From contig OV884011.1 of NCBI GenBank assembly GCA_930367205.1, positions 140,799,937-140,863,936 on the forward strand: DNA of 64,000 nucleotides, written 5' to 3'. Positions within the stretch are counted from its first letter, which is position 1; each line of letters begins with the position of its first letter. The DNA comes from Acanthosoma haemorrhoidale (lineage: Eukaryota > Arthropoda > Insecta > Hemiptera > Acanthosomatidae). The translations under genes and the position numbers were made by a program. Of this stretch, positions 23,701 through 33,244 are shown piece after piece. Under the pieces are notes generated by a model. That model was not told the DNA's origin, made no database searches, and saw only the letters and a list, made by a program, of their open reading frames with translations.

Positions 23701-26654
23701 AAAATATTTAAATAATAGTGTAATATGTGAGCTTTAGTCAATCAGTATTTTCATTGAAAAGAGAGTTAGTATTGATCCGTAGTCAGTAAGCAAATGTTTT
23801 AACAGTTAGTGATGTGTTGCAGCATTTGCGTTGTGCTGCAGTTTTTTGAATTATTCTGTATGTGTTAGTAAAGTCAGTGATTGGAAGACCTGTAGGCCCT
23901 TTTTTTATGGATCCTATGGATAATTAGATTCCAGGCAGAATGAGAATTATTTGCTAGTGCTTGGCAGCTTCCCAAAAGCTTGTAAATTTATGACTTGTTT
24001 ACAATTTTTATCTGTGTGATTTAAACTATTATTATTATTGAAAATAATTTTGAACCTTTTATACTTCCAAACTTCATCATTATCTATATAATCCCCCGTC
24101 TCTCGTCAATACCATATATTCAAAAAAACTGCCTTCAGCAGCTCTAAGCTTCTGTATCAATAAAATTTAATAACTTACCACAGTTATCAAGTCTGGTTAA
24201 AGGATGGTCTGCTGGTAGAGGCTCTGGGGTCATAACATCTAAGCCAGCCGCTGCAATTATATTATTTCTGAGAGCATATATAAGAGCTTCTTGGTCGACT
24301 ATGCCTAAAAAAAAGTTATTTTTAAAAAAAATTGTAATATTACAAAAAGAGAACTATAAAATGTAATAAAGGTAAAGACTACATAAATTGCTGCAATTAT
24401 GAGTAACTGTAATAAACATTTTGCCACTTTTTGTTGTGGTATAGATTTCACCATTTTTATTAATTATTAAAATTAAACCAAGCAGCTCTTAGCTTGGTCA
24501 ACTAAATCTAAAAAAATAAGACAATTTTTTTTTTTATTGGAATGCTAAATTAAAACAGTATATTTATTTATAAAAAAAAGTAAAAGAATAAAAAGAAGTT
24601 ACCTCCTCTAGCAGAGTTGACAAATACAACAGAAGGCTTCATCAGTAAAAATTTATCTGCAGTAAAAATTCCTTTAGTTTCAGGTGTTAATGGACATGTC
24701 ACAATGACAAAATCACTTTCTCTCAATAGGGTGTCAAAATCTACAAACTTGGCTCCTAATTCATCATCTGAAAATAAAAATAATATAAAATCCCAGAATT
24801 AGAAAAATACTTAGGAAAAGATTTGGTGAAACAATGCTAAAAATGCTCAGCACTGTTAGAAAAATAAAAACTTGTTATGGACGAGGGAAGGTAAATCCTT
24901 TTTAAAAGCAATGAAATTGTCAAACATAAGCTCTTAAATAAATTTGATTTTAAAAATTGAAATGGGAGAGAAAATGATACTACATGCTTTCATTTTATTG
25001 GGAATAAAAATAGTCAACTGGTTGTATTAACCTTCAATTTTTCTTCTTGGTGCTGAATAAAGGATCTTAGATATTCCAAATGGTATAAGCTTTTTGGCTA
25101 CAGATTGTCCAATTCTACCAAATCCAAAAAAGCCAACTGTTGATCTATAGAGGCCTTTGCCACACATCCATGTAGGTGTCCAAGGTCCCCATTCGCCTCT
25201 GTAGATTGAGAACAAAAGTAGATTAAAAATATTAAAATAAAAAAAAATAGAGTGTTTATTTACATATATATATATATATGTACATAAATTTTGGACCTCA
25301 GCTATTTATTTTAAAGTATCTACAATTATTAGTGGAGAACAAATCCTAACTAAGGAGTACTGCCCAATGGAATCTTGCTTCACACAAGGTTTCCTGAGAT
25401 ATTAAGCAGAATTTGTGGCAAATTAGGCGCAAATACAATAATAAATATAAATATAAAAATAGTTAGTTAGAATGGGCAGTCACATACACAATATGGAACT
25501 TAAGGAGTAGGGTCACATTTTTAATACTTCAGAACATACTTAATTAAGGGTTTTACTTTAGGAGAGTAGCTTGTGAATGAATTTTGAAAATTTTGCTAGT
25601 TGTGGATGGTGATGAATGTTGTGTTATTCCAGAAGGATGTCTGGCCAGCTACCTGTTACCTCAGGACAGAAGGAAGAGTTGGAAGTTAGGATATTGTAGG
25701 ATAATATTTGGCATGAGGAGATCTAAGAATTTGGGGGAAACGCAAAAAAGTAACCCAACATCTATTAAAGTAACATTATTACACAACTCATGATACTTTC
25801 TTAAATCTATTTCAATTTCCCATTTTCACTAAATTATTATTATTTTTTTATTAACTTTAAAATGATTATCAGATTCATATATGTTTTACTTTCCACAAAA
25901 CATTAGATGTTTGTTCATATCCACTTGTTATTATTAATTTTTGTAAGAGCAATTGTACATGCATTATCAAAGGCGAGTGATTTAAAAAAAAAAAAAAAAA
26001 GAAGCTTTATAGAGTAATTTACCTCAAGATTTTGGCGTTCCCTTCAACAACACGTCTTGCTGCGGCCAGCAAAACTGCAACAGTAAGTTCAGCAGTAGCT
26101 TCAGTCAAAACATCAGGAGTATAGCCAATTTTAATTGAAGCTTTCTTTGCTGCTTCTAAATCTATATGTTCAAGCCCAACCGACATTGTTGCAATGACTT
26201 TCACTCCTTGTTCAACTAAATATATCAATTGAATATAAAAACATACATAATTATGAAATTCAATTTTTAAATAATTCATAGTATTTTATAGAACTATTGA
26301 TTTGTCCATGTCCTATTTAAAATTTTGGGGGCTTATAGCATCATGATATAATAAAATATCACAATATTCACCAGCACATTGAATGACATCTTTGGTAATG
26401 GTATTTTTTGATGTAATAAACAAGGCATCCTTTCCAACAATTTTTTTCAGCAAACCATCTGTCGAAATATCTCCTTCATCAGATGAAAATATCTCTAGCT
26501 CACATCTATAAAAAAAAATAAAAATTTTAAATAATAACAATCTTAAGAAGTTATATGAGAAAAAAATGAATTATTACCTTTCCCTTAACAGCTTGATCCC
26601 AGCTTCAGGAAAATCTGATCTAGATATGAAAACTTTCGGACGTAAATCAACCAT
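20767..26654 (-). CDS. GRHPR: Glyoxylate/hydroxypyruvate reductase, copy B (complete, 7 exons)
   Basis: Exons: 26654-26578, 26505-26372, 26215-26023, 25198-25032, 24767-24603, 24304-24179, 20891-20767. They total 987 nt: 328 residues plus a stop. Exon count and intron phases match copy A. Exon 4 is one codon longer and the C-terminus two residues shorter. All key elements remain: [14 protein letters not shown], the basic APRRK loop, and the triad in SARGG, TPEPLP and PHIGS. There is no stop, so this is a working paralogue and not a pseudogene as far as the sequence shows. Exon 1 again has an AG acceptor just before the start. The last intron (20892-24178) has grown to about 3.3 kb and contains two Tc1-like fragments. 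Exons 5-6 and the intron between them are far closer to copy A than exons 2-4 are. Confidence 0.92.
21190..21330 (+). mobile_element. Short Tc1-like fragment
   Basis: About 130 bp matching, with a few differences, part of the larger Tc1 fragment at 22320-22450 (shared string AACAGTCCAGATGACG, then GGAAGAGTCTGG, ending TGTTATAACATTTTATGAGTA). Both copies are in the same orientation within GRHPR-B intron 6. It covers only a piece of the catalytic domain and is not functional. Confidence 0.7.
21858..22450 (+). mobile_element. Tc1-like transposase remnant
   Basis: The open frame from about 21864 gives a Tc1-type N-terminus: [17 protein letters not shown], a helix-turn-helix segment with [15 protein letters not shown], and SRQPN. 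It then shifts frame and continues as [29 protein letters not shown] and [20 protein letters not shown]. The first catalytic aspartate position reads N in TNETR, and the C-terminal third is missing. It is dead. It sits in GRHPR-B intron 6, antisense to the gene. Confidence 0.82.
25263..25280. repeat. (AT)n microsatellite
   Basis: About nine AT dinucleotides in a row in an intron of GRHPR copy B. It has no coding context. Confidence 0.8.
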
Positions 26655-28130
26655 TTCGTATAGCCTAAAATTTATTTTAACAATTGTCAAAATAAAACAT
26701 TCTAGTGGACAAAATAGAGAAAACCAATAATAACTTAGGTAATGAATGAATTTAGATCTCTATGATCATACTTATAGGGGACCGAAAGTTCAATTCAAAG
26801 CTAGGAGACCTATATTCTTATTTAGTAGTGGGCCTATGAAAAAAAAACTCTTGTTATGTATTATCTTATGTACATCAATCAATGCTATAGTAGTATTGCA
26901 CATATTATTCTTTAAACCAGCTATATTTGGATTACTGATGTTTTAAAAAACATTTGTTATGTACTTTCCCCAATTATTTCAGGATTTGGATTCAAAATCT
27001 TAATAAAAAAAGTTTCAATAAATTTCAGGATTTTCTTTAAGCGTCAGTTTTATAGATTATTACATTCATTTAACAAATTTCACGGATGAATATATGAAAT
27101 AACTGCTTATAAAAAAACATTTCTGTATCCAAATATAAATCATAAGAAGTATTAAAATAATTAATAGATGAATACCTAACTATTATAGTCAATAAAACAT
27201 TGTTGCCTATCCAAACTAAAAATTTTCAGTTCACTAGAAAATTAATCCACAACCATCACCTGCCTGGATAGAATACCTTACTCACTACAAATAATAAAAA
27301 GTGAATAGTGTTACTACCTACAAAAGTGAATAGTAAACTGGTCAGGGGTATTGTACTTAACTATAAAAAATTACTATTCCATAATATGTAATCTGATGAA
27401 GCACATTGTTCATTACAAATATCCAACCAACAAGTTAAGGCTGTTTACTACATTGAATTGCAACTGACTGAAATAACAATTGCATACTGACTAACCCTGT
27501 AATAGTGGTCAATACTTCCAGACATAAAATGTAAAAAAATAGTTTTATTATACATTTCATAAGATAAAAATAAACAAAAATATAAATGAAATATATAGGT
27601 GTAAATACAAAATAAAATAGTGGATAGAGCACTCTAACTGTCCAAAAATTGAAGTACATAAAACCACAAATAATATATGTAAAAGTGTATATTAGTTGAA
27701 ACTGAATACCTATTTGTTCATTATTAATATAAAATGTATTTGTACAAAATAAGGATATACTAGATCTGTTAGCTATTGACAGTGCATATATAAATACCTT
27801 ACAATGAAAAAATGTTCACTAGGAGACTTGTTCACCTTAACCTTGCAAGTTTACCAGTTCATAAAGATTAGATAACCACAATCATATAGGTAGTCTAATT
27901 AATCAATTGAATTGTTTGCTTTACAACTCTTAAAATATCATCTATTCATGTAATTCACATTAAGGGAATCAATCAGTATAAACACACTTATAAAACATTT
28001 AAATATCCTTCAACAGAATTTTATTATAAAATAAAAATAATATACTTATATAACTAAATCAGGTTTGATTAAGTAGCTTTAATAAAACAAGCAGGGAAAT
28101 TATACATATAATGGTCTTGGCAGAAATACT
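26655..28130. other. Spacer between GRHPR-B and TYW3
   Basis: AT-rich with no supported exon, transposon or RNA gene. It should include the GRHPR-B promoter and any 5' untranslated exon, and the end of the TYW3 transcript. Short open frames here are low-complexity and hydrophobic. Confidence 0.45.
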
Positions 28131-28136
28131 TTTATT
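28131..28136 (-). terminator. Poly(A) signal of TYW3
   Basis: AATAAA on the minus strand, about 46 nt past the TYW3 stop codon. The position fits a short 3' untranslated region. Hexamers of this kind are common in AT-rich DNA, so the call rests on position. Confidence 0.5.
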
Positions 28137-28181
28137 AATTACAATTATATAAAATATGAAAATTACAATTTCTGCATATGC

Positions 28182-29033
28182 TCAATTTTCATTATTCTTC
28201 ACAAAAGCTGAAATAGCATTTTCAAACAGTTTAATTTGTTCAAAATTTATGGTCATCTTTGAGTTCGCAAGGTCAATACAATACTCCATGAACTAAAAAT
28301 ATAAAACACTAATAAATTTTACTAAACCTAATAAATCACTGTTATTATAAGTATTTTACATTCACTTACCGAATCAGTTACTATAATTTCTTTACCATTA
28401 GAAATCGGCACCTCAAGATTATTTTTGTTTCTCACTGCAAGAGTCACTTTTCCATGTTTGCCTATTACAAGTCCTGAATCTTTGTAACCTGTGTCTCTTG
28501 CAATATCAAACTGTAACAAACCATATTAACTTTAAAAAAAATATTCATACTATAAGTACACAAACAATATAACATGCTATATACCAAATTTGTATATACA
28601 ATACCAGTTTTTTGGCAGCTTGGAGGGTCCTACATTGTACATGAAGAACAAATGGTTCAAATTTTAAAAGTAAGTGACCCTTGGCGATCTGGAGTTTATC
28701 TTTTAACTCCTCCTTGCTTGCATATTCATGTGTTTGGTACCAGGTTTTACATTCATTCTTAGGACTTCCTAAATTCTACATTAATGGAATAAAATAATGA
28801 ATATGTATCAACTTAAAATATATAAGTTTTTATTAATTATGCTGGCTTACTGCAGATATTAATACTATTCTCCCAGAGCAGGAACTTTTGGTTACATAGT
28901 CTTTTTCGTTATTTAAAATATCCATAAAGTTAACTATGAAAGAGTCGATATATCCTTTCTTGCTAGCATCAGGACTCTCCAAAATTTGTTTTTTAATGTT
29001 CAAAAATTCTTTTTCTGACAATTCTTTATCCAT
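28182..29033 (-). CDS. TYW3: tRNA wybutosine-synthesizing protein 3 (TYW3), complete, 4 exons
   Basis: Exons: 29033-28851, 28775-28605, 28510-28370, 28292-28182. All introns are phase 0. Total 606 nt, 201 residues plus stop. TYW3 is the SAM-dependent N-4 methylase in wybutosine formation at position 37 of tRNA-Phe. Family marks: KKGYIDSFIV (26-35), the hallmark KSSCSGRIVL (49-58), LLLKFEPFVLHVQCR in exon 2, then GYKDSGLVIGKHGKVTLAVR and LEVPIS in exon 3, and the C-terminal helix (FMEYCIDLANSKM...) in exon 4. The acceptor for exon 2 was chosen at 28775 because it alone keeps the frame. The protein is somewhat shorter than vertebrate TYW3 (about 260). Exon 4 with intron 3 is duplicated upstream at 29357-29580. 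Confidence 0.93.
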
Positions 29034-29356
29034 TTAAATAACATTACTTATTGGACATGCCAACCCTCCTCTACTTGATGTAACCCACAATCTTGTTTGT
29101 TTATAAACTAAATCTTTCTTTTGCTCAATATTACAGAGAGTAAGGTACAAATGTAAGCTAAATATTCTGTCCTGATACATGATAACTCCATCTTCATTGC
29201 TTACATAGCGCTTTTAGTATCATCTCAGCAACTAAGAACAATATGTATTCTTTTTGTGCCGTCTATGATATTTTTTAACTTATGAGGTCTAACAATCTAA
29301 TATTTATTAAAACTATTTCGTATTTTTTTTTTAAGCGTCAATATTAATTACAATGT

Positions 29357-29580
29357 AAAATTACAATTTCTGCATATGCTCAATTTTCATTATTCTTCAC
29401 AAAAGCTGAAATAGCATTTTCAAACAGTTTAATTTGTTCAAAATTTATGGTCATCTTTGAGTTCGCAAGGTCAATACAATACTCCGTGAACTAAAAATAT
29501 AAAACACTAATAAATTTTACTAAACCTAATAAATCACTGTTATTTTAGTTTAAGTATTTAATTAAGTATTTTACATTCAC
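29357..29580 (-). repeat. Duplicated TYW3 last exon plus intron 3
   Basis: Near-identical copy of 28159-28365, in the same orientation, about 1.2 kb upstream of the source and 5' of the TYW3 start. The exon part shows one base change (Met to Thr in the peptide start FTEYCIDL). The intron part carries an extra segment of about 17 bp near 29546. The match stops five bases before the exon 3 splice donor. It still has an AG acceptor, open frame and stop, but no upstream exon to splice to on its own. Confidence 0.9.
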
Positions 29581-30224
29581 GGTATCATATTTACATTCGG
29601 CGTTAGCCGATACTAATATGAATAAAATACATACGGGCAATTCTCAAAAAAAGGTTTATCTTCAGGGTTGAAATTTTGAGCAAGTGAATCCCTCTCAAAA
29701 ATTTTCCATTTTTTCATGTGACTTAGTGGGATCATAAAGAAACATATACAATAAAATATAGAGCTCAAAACACTTGTTGGAGTCCAAAATTCCAATTTAT
29801 TAATTTATAATGCGGTGCTAATGATAAACGCCAAGTTGTTAGAGCGGTGATAATGAGAATAATAAGGGAATAAATAAAACAAAATAATGAAAACTCTAAT
29901 AATAATAAATTGTCAAAGTAGGTTTTGTTTGTGATAGTTTACATAAAATATAACAGTCGAATTAGTAATTATAATACCATTGATAATCAATAATATGCAA
30001 TCAACAAATAATGAAAGAAAATTAATTTTCTTTACTGCCTACATGCATTTTTTTATTTATAAATAATCTGTCAAATATCTCTCATATATGTATAATTAAC
30101 TTAAGCTAAGCTTTTCAAATATATAAACCCGTAAAATACATACTGTAAAGGTTAAGGTGAACTTTTTAGTGAGATCATTTTTAAGCAAAAATAAGACACA
30201 ACTTTTAAACACAAAGCGATTTAT
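29581..30224. other. Spacer, TYW3 upstream to mariner
   Basis: AT-rich. A minus-strand segment at about 29740-29625 reads MIPLSHMKKWKIFERD then SLAQNFNPEDKPFFENC before a GTATGT donor. This looks protein-like (a short hydrophobic part, then a charged part) and might be a first exon of a small gene, but I do not recognise it and found no following exon. Confidence 0.3.
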
Positions 30225-31277
30225 TCAATCAATATCATTGCCGTTTTGTTCCAGTATCTTCTGCCATCTCATGAGCAGATTTATAATTCCATGCTCAAAG
30301 AATTTCCTGTCTTTACTGGCAAAAAAATTTTCCAAGTGGATTGTTACATCTTCTTCAGAGTTGAAGGTCTGTCCATTCAATGAATTTTGAAGAGACCGAA
30401 ACAGGTGGAAATCTGAAGGTGCAAGGTTGGGCGAATATGGAGGGTGCGGTAAAACTTCCCAGCCAAGCTCCAGTAACTTCTGCCACGTCTGCAAAGAAGT
30501 CTGCGGTCTGGCATTGTCGTGATGGAAGACAACCCCCTTACGGTTGGCTAGTTCTGGACGCTTCTGGTGGATCACTGCATTTAATTTGTCCAGCTCGTCA
30601 CAGTACACATCCGAATTGATGGTCCTGTTCGTGGGAAGAAGTTCGTAAAAGACAACACCCCTCCAATCCCACCTAATCGAGAGCATAACCTTCTTTGGGT
30701 AAAGTCCGGCTTTGGGGGTTGTTTGTGGTAATTCGCCGCGCTTCCCCCATGAGCGTTTGTGCTCCACATTGTTATAGACGATCCACTTTTCGTCCCCTGT
30801 CATCATTCCCTTCAAAAAAAGGATCGTTTTCTTCACGTTTCCGCAACGAATCGCAAATGGAAATCCTTTGGACGAGGTTAGCCTCACTAAGTTGATGGGG
30901 AACCCAAACATCGAGCCTGCTCATGCAACCAAGTTGATGCAGATGGTTTTCAACACTCGATTTGGATATTTTGAGGATAACTGCGATCTCCCTAGTTGTA
31001 TAACGGGGATTGGTGTCGACCAATTCCTTCACTTTGTCGCTGTTGATCTCAGTTGGCCGGCCAGAGCGAGGTGCGTCTTAAACCGAAACATTTCCCGATC
31101 GAAATCTTGAAAACCATTTCTGGCACACTCGTTCTGTAACAGCATCCTCTCCGTATACAGTGCATATCTTCCTGCAAGTTTCCACTGCTTTCTTGGCTCT
31201 TTTAAAATAAAATAAAAAAGCATGAGGTGTCGATAATGTTCGTTTTGGTTTTTCATTTTCAGGATGATCCTAAACAC
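30225..31277 (-). mobile_element. mariner transposon copy with frameshifted DD34D transposase
   Basis: Minus-strand coding in three frames: the N-terminal helix-turn-helix part from an ATG at about 31255, a middle part (GRPTEINSDKVKELVDTNP...), and a 228-codon C-terminal part ending at 30225. Catalytic residues are all visible: TGDEKWI, HHDNARP and LAPSDFHLF. Exactly 34 residues separate the last two aspartates, so this is a DD34D mariner. The two breaks are a shift near 31080 and a one-base shift in the T7 run near 30815 (A7 on the plus strand). Linker WVPHQL is present. I could not define the terminal inverted repeats. Few defects suggest a fairly recent insertion between TYW3 and TTF2. Confidence 0.9.
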
Positions 31278-32030
31278 ACAAAATACAATCAGTTTCGTCA
31301 GAATTTCGCGTCAAACTACGTTGAAGTGTCTAGTATCTGACGAGAGCGCACTCGCAAGGGACGGACTAAAGTTAGCTACATATTAGACTGCTTGAAGTTT
31401 CGTGACGACAAAAACCGAACGGATTTTCTGGCCAACCAATAGTTTCTGTCTGTATGGAGAATGTGGCCATTTGAAGAACTTGTTGAATGATATTATTATG
31501 AAGTAGACCAATGTCACTCCACATTCTATGCCTTCAACGATACCTGGGTACCAGTGATCGTTTTCAAGCAGTGGAAGCCGACAGGGGGATAGACCTACTC
31601 CTTTACTTAATTAATGAGAAGGAATGGCGGTCCTTCGCATTAGTCTTCAGAGTTACTTGCTGGTGGTGTCACATTGTCTGGAAGGATGCTTGCTGCTAGT
31701 GTTTTAATTGCAGAAGTGATTTGAAATAAGGAAGCATCGACTTTTATGGGAGAGAAAATGACAAAGTGGGAACACATTACACCCAGCTCACATTGAAGGC
31801 AAGATAGAGTTAAATTAAAGGTTTTAGTAGCATGAGCTTCTAGTCACTTGATGTACCTTCATAGTATTTTTCACGATAGGAATGAACAAACTGTCTTGTA
31901 TTTAATTTGCTGCAGTCTCCATCTGTCAACAGAAAGACTAATTTTGAGAACTTCTTTTTTAACCACTTACTCGAAATCGGATAGACAGGGGACTTCTCGG
32001 GATCCAACAATTTGTTTGTCGGTTGTTTTT
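31278..32030. other. Spacer between mariner and the HGKG-type frame
   Basis: Less AT-rich than the rest of the window, which suggests more repeat-derived DNA, but no frame can be named. The part nearest 31278-31440 is probably the 5' untranslated region and end of the mariner element. The part nearest 32030 probably belongs to the repeat protein on the minus strand. Confidence 0.35.
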
Positions 32031-32636
32031 TTAGACAATGGTCCCAACCCCATCTACAGGCCCCTTACCGTGGCCATCTTCTGTAAAGTTCCACATACTT
32101 GTTTTAAGTTGTGGATAAAACTTCGGGAAAAATTTCCCTAAGATACTGAACATTGTTTGATTTTGTACTTCAAAGATCAGAGAGGGGCTATCAGCGATTA
32201 AATGGACAATGTTGACGAAAGGAAAATCCTGCAAAAGTACCTTCAAAACTGGGCCCAAATGTGCTACAATAGCACGGGCATCGTGCCTAAGATTATCAGA
32301 AACGGTACAAAAGCACATCTGTTTCCCTTCGAAGTAAACGACCACTGTGTGGGGTGGGAGTTGCTGCCTTGATGCCCAAAAATGAACAGGTTGAGGCTCA
32401 GTCACATAGTTGCAGCAGCAATTCTCCGCAAAGTCAATGTATATCGTTATTTTCCTGTAAACTTTGGCTCGATATCTGTTGACAATCTTGCGACCAGGGG
32501 CTCTCCTGCTACTCCCTGCATATTCTAAATTGAGGGGAGGACATTGGGCCACCTTGCGTTGTGGTGATTGAATGGGAGTGAGACTGAGTAGAGCGTTCAA
32601 ACACTTTTTGTTATTGTAGTGTCTTGTACTGTTCAC
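32031..32636 (-). pseudogene. Fragment of a repeat-associated protein with HGKG..DGVG motif
   Basis: A 201-codon open minus-strand frame without an ATG at its start; an in-frame TAG lies just upstream. It contains IDFAEN, PVHFWASRQQLPPHTVVVYF, TVSDNLRHDARAIVAHLGPV, VHLIADSPS and WNFTEDGHGKGPVDGVG. From memory, proteins with DFAENxxCKY...HTGVLY...RHDP...SDGPTTQYR...NFxExxHGKGxxDGVG occur in many copies in arthropods and cnidarians and appear to belong to a mobile or amplified family. Conserved Asp, Asp and Glu suggest an RNase H-like fold, but that is inference. Here the SDGPTTQYR position has decayed to ADSPSLIFE, so this copy is likely dead. Both ends are missing. Confidence 0.55.
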
Positions 32637-33244
32637 CTTTGCCTATCAGTCGCCTATGTATTGACAGCTTAAACTGAAGTTAGAAATGTGACTTTCTACA
32701 CAATGGGAATAAATATGGTTCAATACCAATTGCTCACACAACGAAAATGAAAGTAGAATATAACACCATAGCTTCGGTCTTAAGGAAGATAATATTATCA
32801 TGAACATCAGTGGGTGATTTGTGTGGACTTGTGTCCAACATTTGTATTTTATTTTATGTATTGTTTACAATGTTAACAATTGTATTTGTATTTGATTAGT
32901 GTTAGATTAATATTTTAATTTTAAATACAACTTTTGCAAGTTGATAGTTACATATTCTCTTTGGCCAAGACAATCTCTCGATGTATGATAAAAACTGAAC
33001 CTATTAAGGAACATCTGGTTTAAGTTCAAAGTTATTGTCTGTTAATTGTTAACTGAATTTAACAGTGTATTGTGAAGTTTCATGTACTATACATACTTTT
33101 AATTGAAAGTATTCATGTCTCAGGAACTATTGGTTAATGGTTTTCATGCTGACAATTTGTTGGTCATTCCAAGTGGACATATGTAAAGAATTCAATGCTG
33201 TATTTCTTATAAACACAAAACGACTTCTTTTTAATTGAGAAACT
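32637..33244. other. Upstream region of TTF2
   Basis: AT-rich; should contain the TTF2 promoter and 5' untranslated region if the ATG at 33245 is the true start. No clear core promoter elements can be singled out. Confidence 0.4.

Noticed and set aside
20767..26654. GRHPR copy B as a pseudogene because of its enlarged last intron and transposon fragments
   Set aside because: All seven exons join in frame with proper splice sites and the key residues are present.
28574..28762. 62-codon plus-strand open frame
   Set aside because: Antisense shadow of TYW3 exon 2.
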